A model generated the notes under the pieces. The model made no database searches. It was given only the letters and a program-made list of their open reading frames with translations, and was not told the origin of the DNA. Both the position numbers and the translations under genes were made by a program. Positions 45,801 to 55,000 of a stretch of 64,000 nt of DNA are shown here, one piece after another (position 1 is the stretch's first letter; each line of letters opens with the position of its first letter). This stretch comes from Clostridium sp. CM027 (lineage in GTDB: Bacteria > Bacillota > Clostridia > Clostridiales > Clostridiaceae). Location: contig NZ_CP077725.1 of assembly GCF_024730565.1 (NCBI RefSeq), positions 992,001 through 1,056,000 on the forward strand, written 5' to 3'.

Positions 45801-47460
45801 CTCGCTTTATTAAATTTCTAAAAACAACTTTAACCTTTCCATCTTTATATATTGTGTTGATATATTTAAGTAAACCATCATCTTTATATGGAAAATCCGC
45901 ATTATCTCCATAGCATTTCCAGCGGGTTTCTTTTCTTTTTAGAAGATGAACTATTAAAACTTTGCAAACATATAACCTATCTATGACTTCAAATATTTGC
46001 AAAAGTTCTCGCATGTCCTTGGCCCTCAAATCCTTTGAAAGCACTAAAAGCTCATCTATTTTACCACTTGCAATTCGCAATTTTGAAGAATTAAAAACAT
46101 AGTTTTTAGATATACCACCTGCATATTCATCCATTACCTTTTGCATAGCCTCTTCAACACCATTTATAGAAAATAAACTGTCATTATCTTCAAGAAAAGT
46201 TTCTAATAATTTAGCTTTAGATAAAATTTCTTCTTCCTCTATTAATTTATTTTTCTTGTTTTTTATAAACTCCGTTGCGGCATCAGCTGCAATTTCACCT
46301 TCGACAAAACAACCAGTTACATATTTTTTAGGGCTTCCCCCTGCCACATCCCCAGCTGCATATAATCCTGAGATAGTAGTAGCTCGTTTTGCATCCACCC
46401 AATAACCGCTAGCAGAGTGACCACCTACTATATAAGGTTCTGTACCTTCTATCTCCAAATTTTCTGTACTAGGCCCCAAACCATCTTCAATCCACTTTAA
46501 AGTCTGTGCTGGAGCCATATTAAGATATGCCTTGTAGAGTTCTTCCTCTACTTCCTTTGAAATGCCCTTAGTTTTCAAATAGCAAGGTCCTAAGCCTTTT
46601 TTATTTTCCTCTACAGTTGCAAATAATCGTGTAATAGTTAAAGGTCTCCCATAGTTTTGTACATACTCCGTATCGTAGGCATTAATTTGCTTAGCACCAA
46701 TACCTTGAGCCACAGTGCCTGTAGGTGCTATGGTGTCCTTGCATCTAAGCGCAATAAACCTCATTTCAAAAGATGTCATCTCAGCCCCTGCTCTTATTCC
46801 CATTGCATACCCTGCTCCGGTATTAAAAGGTGAATACCACATCTTATGTTTAGAAAATCCAGGATTATTAGGTTTATAAAGGCCTGAAGCTCCACCAGTG
46901 GTGCAAATAACTGCCTTTGCATAAATTACATAAAAAATATTTTTTTCTATATGGAAACCATAAGCACCTATAACTACTTCATCTTTAACAATGTAATCTA
47001 TTATATTTACCTTGTTTAAAACCTTTATGTTTTTCTTTGAGTTAACCTCATTTGCAAGAAGAGGTTTTATATTTTCCCCATTGATTTTAATACTTCTTTT
47101 GCCACGAGTAACATATTGGCCCTGTGAATCCTTTAAGATTGCAAGCCCTAGTCCCTCCATATTTTTTGTAACTTTGTTTAAATTTTTAGCAATAGAATAT
47201 ACCAGGTCTTCCCTTATTATTCCCTCAGCTTCATTTTTAACATAATCTACGAAGTCTTCTGGGGTATATCCTTTATTAATATAACCATTGATTGCATTAA
47301 CTCCTGCCGCTAGACATCCGCTTCTTTTTATATTAGCTTTGTCCACTACTATAATGCTTATGTCTTCTCTCTTAGTTAAAGTAAGTGATGCATAACATCC
47401 GGCCGTGCCTCCACCAACAACTAATATATCTGCTACCAAAGTTTTCATTTCTAGCTTCAT
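45781..47460 (-). CDS. aprA: Adenylylsulfate reductase alpha subunit (FAD)
   Basis: 559-residue flavoprotein of the fumarate reductase/AprA family that reduces APS to sulfite and AMP. It starts with the FAD motif ADILVVGGGTAGCYASLTL. HSASGYWVDAKRATTISGLYAAGDVAGGSP (read in parts) near residue 350 is the FAD/active-site region, and KRKETRWKCYGDNADFP at the C-terminus is typical. It is encoded with aprB between cysC and cysDN. That placement supports an assimilatory role, rather than the use of PAPS reductase. Confidence 0.92.
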   Translation of the reverse strand: MKLEMKTLVADILVVGGGTAGCYASLTLTKREDISIIVVDKANIKRSGCLAAGVNAINGYINKGYTPEDFVDYVKNEAEGIIREDLVYSIAKNLNKVTKNMEGLGLAILKDSQGQYVTRGKRSIKINGENIKPLLANEVNSKKNIKVLNKVNIIDYIVKDEVVIGAYGFHIEKNIFYVIYAKAVICTTGGASGLYKPNNPGFSKHKMWYSPFNTGAGYAMGIRAGAEMTSFEMRFIALRCKDTIAPTGTVAQGIGAKQINAYDTEYVQNYGRPLTITRLFATVEENKKGLGPCYLKTKGISKEVEEELYKAYLNMAPAQTLKWIEDGLGPSTENLEIEGTEPYIVGGHSASGYWVDAKRATTISGLYAAGDVAGGSPKKYVTGCFVEGEIAADAATEFIKNKKNKLIEEEEILSKAKLLETFLEDNDSLFSINGVEEAMQKVMDEYAGGISKNYVFNSSKLRIASGKIDELLVLSKDLRAKDMRELLQIFEVIDRLYVCKVLIVHLLKRKETRWKCYGDNADFPYKDDGLLKYINTIYKDGKVKVVFRNLIKRDEVYEH

Positions 47461-47474
47461 CTTAACCTCCTAAA

Positions 47475-48056
47475 CTATAGCTTTAAATAATCTAATATTT
47501 TATCTACACATTGATCTATAGTTTGCTCTTTTGTATTTATCACAATTTCTGGATTTTCTGGGTTTTCGTAAGGTGAAGTTATTCCTGTAAATTCTTTAAT
47601 TTCAGCGAGTCTCGCCTTTTTATATAGATTTTTAGGATCTCTTTTCTCACATTCGCCAAGTGGGCAATCTACAAATATTTCAATGAAATCTTCACCAAGA
47701 GTTGCTCTTACCATTTCACGGTTTACAATAAGCGGGGATATGAAACAAGCAATAGTTATTAGTCCTGCATCTACAAATAGCTTTCCAATTTCACTAATTC
47801 GCCTAATATTTTCACTTCTATCCTCTACAGAAAATCCAAGATCTGAATTTATGCCAAGGCGAATATTATCACCATCCAATAGATAAGTTGATTTTCCTAG
47901 ATGATTTAATTTTATCTCTAAAGCGTTTGCCACCGTAGACTTACCAGAACCTGATAACCCAGTAAACCATAATAACTTAGATTTTTGTGTAAGTGTGGCT
48001 TCTCTATGCCTGCGAGTTACAAACGTATTATGCCAGGTAAGATTTTCTGTACTCAT
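47475..48056 (-). CDS. cysC: Adenylylsulfate kinase
   Basis: 193-residue P-loop kinase that phosphorylates APS to PAPS. GLSGSGKSTVANALE is the ATP loop. LLDGDNIRLGINSDLGFS and EDRSENIRRISEIGKLF bind APS. FIEIFVDCPLGECEKRDPKNLY is the conserved C-terminal segment. Because AprA uses APS directly, PAPS may serve other sulfation or an alternative route (inference). Spacing to ssuC is 29 bases, with GGAGGTG before the ATG. Confidence 0.95.
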   Translation of the reverse strand: MSTENLTWHNTFVTRRHREATLTQKSKLLWFTGLSGSGKSTVANALEIKLNHLGKSTYLLDGDNIRLGINSDLGFSVEDRSENIRRISEIGKLFVDAGLITIACFISPLIVNREMVRATLGEDFIEIFVDCPLGECEKRDPKNLYKKARLAEIKEFTGITSPYENPENPEIVINTKEQTIDQCVDKILDYLKL

Positions 48057-48085
48057 TTAACTTCACCTCCATCAATTTTTAAAAA

Positions 48086-48880
48086 CTAGACCCTATCAAG
48101 ACCCCAAATATGTCTCATGCTTTTCTCTAATCTTGAAAAAACAAGTTTATCAACTAATAACCCAAGAATTATTATTACTATCATTACTGCTACAACCTGG
48201 CTAATGTCTGCTAAATCTCTTCCTACCATTAGTACTTGACCAAGCCCCTTTGTAGACGAAAGCATTTCCCCAGCCATTAGAGCCCTCCATGCAAAGGACC
48301 ATCCCTGCTTTAATCCACTAACTATATCCGGCAACGCTGCCGGCAGGATTACCTGAGTATAGATCTTTCTACCCTTAGCTCCCATCGTTCTTGCAGCTCT
48401 TATATATAAGGGATTAACATTTTTTATTGCGTAATTAACTGATATTGCCACCGCAAATGTGGAACCAATTGCAATTACAAAAATAATCGAACTCTCACTA
48501 AGCCCAAACCATAAAATCGCAAACGGCAACCAGCAAATACTTGGCAATGTCTGAAGGCCTAAAATTAATGGACCCAGGTTCTCTTCTAAATATTTAAATT
48601 TAGCAATTGTGAGCCCAAGAGTAACTCCTATTACTACTGAAATAAAATATCCCACTAGTAATCTCTTTAAACTTGCAACAATGGCTATCCCTATAGTATT
48701 ATCCTTTATTAGAACTGCCAGAGTCCCAAAAACATCTATAGGTGATGGTAACGTATAAGGCCTCCAAATTCTTAGAATATCAACTCCTACTTTATAAATC
48801 GCCTCCCATATTAATATTAGAAGAATATAAAACAGAATTTTCTTCAATATTCCAATCACCATCGTATTCTGCTTTTGCAA
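48086..48880 (-). CDS. ssuC: ABC transporter permease (SsuC/TauC type)
   Basis: 264 residues with about six helices. The EAA-like loop is NPLYIRAARTMGAKGRKIY followed by TQVILPAALPDI. It belongs to the nitrate/sulfonate/taurine permease group. The start is taken as the TTG at 48880, 9 bases after GGAGG. The ATG at 48862 is an alternative. The gene overlaps ssuB by 89 bases, unusual but supported by both ribosome sites. In this operon the cargo may be a sulfonate or sulfate. Confidence 0.88.
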   Translation of the reverse strand: MQKQNTMVIGILKKILFYILLILIWEAIYKVGVDILRIWRPYTLPSPIDVFGTLAVLIKDNTIGIAIVASLKRLLVGYFISVVIGVTLGLTIAKFKYLEENLGPLILGLQTLPSICWLPFAILWFGLSESSIIFVIAIGSTFAVAISVNYAIKNVNPLYIRAARTMGAKGRKIYTQVILPAALPDIVSGLKQGWSFAWRALMAGEMLSSTKGLGQVLMVGRDLADISQVVAVMIVIIILGLLVDKLVFSRLEKSMRHIWGLDRV

Positions 48881-49631
48881 CCTTCTCCACCTCCTCTTTT
48901 AATGCTTTCATTATTTTAGATGTGTAATAAGCAATATCACAACTTTCCATCTGTCTTGGCCTTGCAAGCTCTATAATAAACTCCCGCTTTATTCTACCTG
49001 GATTTGCTGCCATCACTACAACTCTATTGGCCAAATAAACTGCCTCTTCTGCGTTGTGAGTAATAAAAATGATGGTTTTTTTTGTATTTACCCATATGCG
49101 TTGCAATTCTTGTTGTAACATCATTTTAGTCTGACTATCAAGAGCCGCAAAAGGTTCATCCATTAAAAGTATTTCGCAGTCAAGAGATAGTGCGCGAGCA
49201 AGTGCTACTCTCTGCTTCATTCCCCCCGACAGCTCATAAACATAGGAATTCTGGAACTTTGAAAGATGAACCATTTTCAAATAATGTAGTGCCTTCTCGT
49301 ATCTAACTTCCTTAGTCACACCTGCCATTTTCATTCCAAACTCTACGTTATCAATTACCTTAAGCCATGGGAATAATGCTGCTTCCTGAAACATCACTGT
49401 CCTATCTGGTCCCGGCCCAGCTATCTCATTACCATTAAGTATAACCACGCCCTTAGTGGCCTTTTCAAGTCCTGCCAAAATATTTAGCAGTGTTGATTTC
49501 CCACAACCAGACGGTCCTAGTATACATACGAAGTCGCCCTTTTTTATCTCTAAATTAAAATTTTCAAGTGTGCTTGTTTTTTTATGTTTTGAAACAAATT
49601 CTTTGCTTACGCCCTTAACAATAAGACTCAA
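48792..49631 (-). CDS. ssuB: ABC transporter ATPase (SsuB/TauB type)
   Basis: 279 residues from the TTG at 49631, which has GAGGTG 6 bases upstream; the frame itself runs from 49640. Walker A is GPSGCGKST, the signature LSGGMKQRVALARALS, and Walker B LLMDEPFAALD. It energises import with SsuA and SsuC. It overlaps ssuC and starts 14 bases after ssuA. Confidence 0.93.
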   Translation of the reverse strand: MSLIVKGVSKEFVSKHKKTSTLENFNLEIKKGDFVCILGPSGCGKSTLLNILAGLEKATKGVVILNGNEIAGPGPDRTVMFQEAALFPWLKVIDNVEFGMKMAGVTKEVRYEKALHYLKMVHLSKFQNSYVYELSGGMKQRVALARALSLDCEILLMDEPFAALDSQTKMMLQQELQRIWVNTKKTIIFITHNAEEAVYLANRVVVMAANPGRIKREFIIELARPRQMESCDIAYYTSKIMKALKEEVEKVAKAEYDGDWNIEENSVLYSSNINMGGDL

Positions 49632-49645
49632 ATTTATCACCTCTT

Positions 49646-50689
49646 TTATTTGATTTGATCTTGCCCTTTTTCTTTTAAAACTTTATTCAAAATACTAAGA
49701 TTAAACAACTCCTTAGTATCTGGCTCTAATTTTAAGAAGCCTGTATGGAGTGAATATTTAACAAAATCAATTACTGAGTCTTTTTCCGGATTATTTGTAA
49801 TTGTTAATCTCTTAAAAGCAGCATCTAAAACATCATTTGGTATTCCTTTTTTAGTTAATTCAGTAATTTGTTTGTTTACTATTTCCTTAGCATTATCTGG
49901 ATTTTTATTAATATAATCAGTTACTTCTACATGATTTCTTATAAAATTTTCAACAATTTGTGGATGCTGCTTTAAAAATTCAGTTCTAACAACTACTACA
50001 GCAGTAGTATATTTTCCTTTTCTAAATATTTCTTTATAATCTAAAATAATATTTGCTTTCGCCTCTTTAATAAATCTTGAACCCCATGGTTCTGGCACTA
50101 AGGCTGCATCTATATCCCCTTTTTGCATCAGAGATAAAATATCCGCATTTGCTGCTTGCCTTACTTCCACGGTTCCACCCTTTGTCGTGTCTTTAAGCCC
50201 ATTCGCAGATAATATATTTCGAAGTGTTAGATCTTGTGTATTACCAAATTGTGGAACTGCAATTTTCTTGCCACTTAACTCTTTTAGATTTTTAATAATT
50301 GTTCCTCTTTTAGATACAAATATTGCTCCTGCGTCGGTTGCCCCTGCAATAATCTGAATGTCGCCTTTGGATTTTGCATATCCATTAATAGCTGGACCAG
50401 GCCCTATATATGCTATATCAATAGCTTCTGCAAAAAGTGCTTCTATTTCTGCTGGGCCTGCATTAAATAATTTCCAATCTATCTTATTTTTTCCGCCGAC
50501 GGCTTTTTGAAAACTTCCCTGTGCGCGTCCTACAAGAGCTTGTGAATGAGTTATGTTTGGAAAATACGCAACTCTAAGATTTACATTATCATTTTCTACT
50601 TTTTTAGATGAGCATCCTGCTAATCCCCCAAGTATTAAAACACCTACGAATAATACCATTGAAAATTTAAGACTCTTTGAATTTTTCAT
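49646..50689 (-). CDS. ssuA: Sulfonate/sulfate-type ABC transporter substrate-binding lipoprotein
   Basis: 347 residues with a signal peptide ending in the lipobox LAGC (Cys26). The body is a type-2 periplasmic-binding fold of the SsuA/NMT1 group (LRVAYFPNITHSQALVGRAQ). First gene of the sulfate assimilation operon with promoter at 50766-50794. Members of this group bind aliphatic sulfonates, taurine, nitrate or sulfate. Since APS enzymes follow, sulfate is a real possibility (inference). Confidence 0.9.
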   Translation of the reverse strand: MKNSKSLKFSMVLFVGVLILGGLAGCSSKKVENDNVNLRVAYFPNITHSQALVGRAQGSFQKAVGGKNKIDWKLFNAGPAEIEALFAEAIDIAYIGPGPAINGYAKSKGDIQIIAGATDAGAIFVSKRGTIIKNLKELSGKKIAVPQFGNTQDLTLRNILSANGLKDTTKGGTVEVRQAANADILSLMQKGDIDAALVPEPWGSRFIKEAKANIILDYKEIFRKGKYTTAVVVVRTEFLKQHPQIVENFIRNHVEVTDYINKNPDNAKEIVNKQITELTKKGIPNDVLDAAFKRLTITNNPEKDSVIDFVKYSLHTGFLKLEPDTKELFNLSILNKVLKEKGQDQIK

Positions 50690-50765
50690 TTTATCTCTCC
50701 TAATTTAAATCCCCACTTTTAACAATATTTCAAAAGGAAAGTGTCCCTCTTATATATTTTATATA

Positions 50766-50794
50766 AGTATATATTCCATTCCCTATAATGTCAA
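50766..50794 (-). promoter_or_regulatory. Promoter of the sulfate assimilation operon
   Basis: Minus strand TTGACA (50794-50789), 17-base spacer, TATACT (50771-50766). The spacer contains GGGAATGGAAT, a direct repeat that could be an operator of a CymR-type sulfur repressor (weak). Transcription would begin near 50759, giving a ~70-base leader without an S-box. Confidence 0.75.
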
Positions 50795-50852
50795 TAGGTT
50801 TACTACGTTTTATTGAAATGTCTTCCACTTCTATAAGTGAATGGATACAATT

Positions 50853-50894
50853 AAGATACATACTATAACAAATAAGATGCATACTATAACAAAT
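50853..50894. repeat. Two 21-base tandem repeats upstream of the sulfate operon
   Basis: Two copies of AAGATRCATACTATAACAAAT directly adjacent, differing at one base. They lie between repeat copy C and the operon promoter. Confidence 0.85.
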
Positions 50895-50969
50895 AGAAAA
50901 CTTCAGTTGGAATATAAATCTCCTCCTGAAGTTGTTAAACCCTTCGAAGCTGCGCTAGTTATAATTTAA
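50894..50969. repeat. Dispersed intergenic repeat, copy C
   Basis: ACTTCAG (50900-50906) and CTGAAGT (50926-50932) form a hairpin, then CTTCGAAGCTGCGC, then ATAATTTAAT, as in copies A and B. A perfect 15-bp stem-loop follows at 50988-51022. It lies in the divergent region between ssuA and the hydrolase gene. Confidence 0.65.
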
Positions 50970-50987
50970 TTGATAGCAAAGTTTTTT

Positions 50988-51022
50988 ATTCAATACGTAG
51001 TTTCAATAACTACGTATTGAAT
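50988..51022. other. Perfect 15-bp stem-loop next to repeat copy C
   Basis: ATTCAATACGTAGTT and AACTACGTATTGAAT pair across TCAAT. There is no T run on either side, so it is not an ordinary terminator. Position relative to the repeat resembles the stem-loop after copy A. Confidence 0.8.
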
Positions 51023-51107
51023 TATTTATATTCATATGATATATTATTATATATAAATTAGCTCAATCAATTTATACGATTATAATTTAATTTCATGGAG
51101 GTATATT

Positions 51108-51824
51108 ATGGAAATAAAAGATAGTTATATTTTTATAGCATTTGGTGATTCTATTACAAAGGGAATCATTTATGATGATGAAAGATCTAAATACGCAACT
51201 TTAAAAGAAAACTTTACGAGCATCATTGAAAATAAAATAAAAGGCCCAGTATATAATGCTGGTAAATTTGGTAGTACCATTATGAGAGGCGCACGTAAGA
51301 TGTATAATGATGTCATCAAAAAATCACCTGATATAGTGTTAATAGAATTTGGTGGTAATGACTGTGACTATAACTGGAATGACATCGCTAAAAATCCTGA
51401 TATGGAATACAGACCTAATACTGATATTTCTATCTTTCGTGAAACACTACTTACAATGATAGACACATTGAAAACTAATCACATATTCCCTATACTTATG
51501 ACGTTGCCACCACTCGATCCTTTAAAGTATTTTAAATGGATTACAAAAGAAGATTCTACTTCAGAAAAAAATATCTTACAGTGGTTAGGCACGAAGGATA
51601 GACTCTTTAATTGGCATAACTCATATAGTAAAATCATTACTGAGATAGCCGCTGAAACTAGCACTGTTCTTATTGATGTACGCACAGAGTTTTTAAAGTA
51701 CAGCGACTATAGTCAATTTTTATGTAAAGATGGAATACATCCCAATATTGAAGGTCAATCATTAATAGCAAATGTTATATTAAAATTTTTAAAAGAAAAC
51801 TACAACTTTTTATTACAACATTAA
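51108..51824 (+). CDS. SGNH/GDSL-family hydrolase
   Basis: 238 residues. Block I is IFIAFGDSITKG with the catalytic Ser, block III FGGNDCDYNW, and block V DGIHPN with Asp and His. No signal peptide, so it is cytoplasmic. It resembles lipase/esterase-like SGNH enzymes; the substrate is unknown. The ATG is preceded by GGAGG at 51096. A terminator follows. Confidence 0.88.
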   Translation: MEIKDSYIFIAFGDSITKGIIYDDERSKYATLKENFTSIIENKIKGPVYNAGKFGSTIMRGARKMYNDVIKKSPDIVLIEFGGNDCDYNWNDIAKNPDMEYRPNTDISIFRETLLTMIDTLKTNHIFPILMTLPPLDPLKYFKWITKEDSTSEKNILQWLGTKDRLFNWHNSYSKIITEIAAETSTVLIDVRTEFLKYSDYSQFLCKDGIHPNIEGQSLIANVILKFLKENYNFLLQH

Positions 51825-51876
51825 AAATGTTGATACGCTCATAGAACATATATTCAGACGTATCATATAATTCCTT

Positions 51877-51925
51877 AGCAACAAAGATTGGAAATTAACT
51901 TTCAATTTTTGTTGCTTTTGTTATT
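51877..51925 (+). terminator. Terminator after the SGNH hydrolase gene
   Basis: AGCAACAAAGATTG pairs with CAATTTTTGTTGCT (one G-T pair), followed by TTTTGTTATTTTTT on the plus strand. Confidence 0.88.
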
Positions 51926-51983
51926 TTTTAAACACAATTTATTAAGTATAATTTGTTAAATATGATTTTTTTAAAAATGAAAC

Positions 51984-52011
51984 TTGCATTTTCATAAAAT
52001 CATGGTACAAT
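51984..52011 (+). promoter_or_regulatory. Candidate promoter of gltBD
   Basis: TTGCAT (51984-51989), 16-base spacer, TACAAT (52006-52011), about 40 bases before the gltB start. Confidence 0.6.
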
Positions 52012-52049
52012 TTATATAATTCATTTATAAATATAAAGGGGGTAATATC

Positions 52050-55000
52050 ATGAGTAATAGCATTGGTTATCCTGAAAAGCAAGGATTGTATGATCCGGCC
52101 TTTGAAAAAGATAATTGTGGCGTTGGCTTTGTAGCAAATATCAGAGGTGAGAAAACCAACGGTATTATAAAAAAAGGGTTAAAAGTTCTTGTGAATTTAA
52201 CTCATAGAGGTGCAGTGGGTGCAGATCCTAAAACTGGAGATGGTGCAGGTATTTTGGTACAAATTCCTGATGAATTTCTTAGGATTAGCTGTGACAATTT
52301 AGGCCTAGAATTACCAATGGCAGGAAGCTACGCCGTAGGAATGATTTTTTTGCCAAAGGAACCTGCATTAAGATTTCAATGTGAAGGAATACTTGAAAGA
52401 ATTGCCGAAGAAGAAGGACAAAAAATATTAGGTTGGAGATCTGTTCCTATAGATAATAGAAACATTGGAGACACGGCAAAAGGAACAGAGCCAATAATTA
52501 GACAGATTTTTTTAGGATCAAATTTTAAAGATCCGACTCTAACAGACGAGCAGCTTCAAGAAGAATTTGAAAGAAGACTTTATATTATAAGAAAAAGAGC
52601 AGAAAGAGAAGTAATCAAATTGGTTAATAGAAGCACAGAATATTTCTATATCTGCAGTCTTTCTAGCAGAACAATTGTTTACAAGGGACTTTTACTTGCC
52701 GACCAAATAAAAGGATTTTACATCGATTTACAAGACATAAATTTTAAGAGTGCGATTTGCCTTGTTCATCAAAGATATAGTACAAACACCTTTCCAACTT
52801 GGGATTTAGCACAACCCTTTAGATATTTGGCTCATAATGGCGAAATAAATACAATTAGAGGAAATAGAAACTGGATGAATGCTCGCGAAGGAGTTTTAAA
52901 GTCCAAAGTGTATGGAAAGAACATAAAGAAATTGTTTCCAATTATTAGCCCTAATGGTAGCGATTCAGCTTCCCTGGATAATATGTTAGAACTTTTAAAA
53001 ATGGATGGAAGATCTCTACCTCATAGCATAATGATGTTGATTCCTGAAGTTTGGATGTCAAATAATGATATGGAAGATTATAAAAAATCTTTTTATGAGT
53101 ATCATGGTTCGTTAATTGAACCTTGGGACGGTCCTGCTGTTGTTGCATTTACAGATGGTATTCGAATAGGTGCAACACTCGATAGAAATGGACTTAGGCC
53201 CGCAAGGTATATAATAACAAAGGATGGCTTTGCTGTTCTTGCATCTGAAGCTGGAGTACTTAAGTTTAAACCAGAGAATATCAAAGAAAAAGGCAAGCTT
53301 CAACCAGGAAAGATGTTTTTGATTGATACAAATGAAGGCAGAATAATTGAAGATGAAGAAGTAAAAAAAGCAGTTTGCACAAACAAGCCTTATGGTGAAA
53401 TGATTTTAAAAAATAAACTTTATCTAGAAGATTTTGATGCTGTAATTAATGACGTTAAAATAGACAAAGATATTTTAAAGGAAAGGCAACAAGCCTTTGG
53501 ATATTCTCTAGAAGATTTAAGGATTATACTATCTCCTATGGCAAGAGATGGTAAGGAACCCATTGGCTCTATGGGAAATGATACACCACTGGCTGTATTA
53601 TCTAATAGGCCTCAACTCTTATTTGCTTATTTCAAGCAACTTTTTGCTCAGGTTACCAATCCACCAATAGATCCAATTAGAGAAAAAATGGTAATGTCAC
53701 TTATGAACTATTTGGGATCTCAAGATAATGTTTTAAATCAAGATCTTACTGATAACCCATTTATAGAAATAAAGAGTCCTATCTTAACTAATTTAGAAGT
53801 AGCTAAGATTAAAAATTTAAAAGATAACGCTTTTAAAACTACAACAATCCCCATAACTTTTAAAGCAGATACTGGAATTGAAGGGTTTAAAGATGCCCTA
53901 GACAAGCTTTGCAAAAGAACATCTGCAAGAATTGAAGAAGGCTATAATATTATCGTTCTTAGTGATAAATCAGTAGACTCTTATGATGCTGCAATCCCAA
54001 GCTTACTTGCATTATCTGCCGTTCAGCAGCACTTAACCCGCAAAAAGACCAGAACCTCTGTTTCTATTATAGTCGAAACAGGAGAAGCTAGAGAAACAAT
54101 GCATTTTGCCTTATTAATTGGCTATGGGGCAACAGGTGTTAATCCATATCTTGCATTTAAGTCTATTGATAATATTATAAATGATGGCGATATAGAAAAT
54201 GTTTCTATAGAAAAAGCCCATGAAAACTATATACATGCAATATCACAAGGGCTTCTAAAAATATTATCAAAAATGGGAATTTCAACTATACAGAGTTATC
54301 ATGGAGCACAAATTTTTGACGCAGTTGGCTTAAGTTCTGATTTACTCCAAAAATATTTTGGTGGAACTTCTTCTAGAATTGGTGGAATTGGTGTAGATAC
54401 CGTAGCAAGAGAAGTATTAATTAGGCATAAAAATGCCTTCAACAAATTAAGAAAACCTATAGCTGAACTTGATGTAGGAGGGGCATATTCTTGGAGAAAA
54501 GGTGGAGAACACCACTTATTTAACCCGGATACAATCTTTAAACTTCAAGTTGCTACAAAATCAAATGATTATAATTTATATAAAGAATATGCAAAAGTGA
54601 TAAATGAGCAGGACAAGAACTTATGTACAATTAGAGGATTATTTGAACTTAATTATGGGGACGGAATTCCAATAGAAAGTGTTGAACCAATTAGTGAAAT
54701 AGTAAAACGCTTTTGCTCAGGTGCAATGTCCTTTGGGTCCATCAGCAAGGAAGCCCATGAAACTATGGCTATAGCTATGAATAGGCTTGGTGGAAAAAGC
54801 AACACTGGTGAAGGTGGAGAGGATGCCGAAAGATTCAAAGTTGATGAAAATGGTGATTTAAGAAGAAGTGCAATTAAACAAATAGCTTCCGGTAGATTTG
54901 GTGTAACTGCTGAATATCTTGTAAATGCAGACGAATTGCAAATAAAAATAGCTCAAGGAGCAAAACCTGGTGAAGGTGGTCAACTACCAGGCAAAAAAGT

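Noticed and set aside
50690-50760. S-box (SAM) riboswitch in the ssuA leader
   Set aside because: The leader is about 70 bases, too short for an S-box, and has none of its conserved stems.
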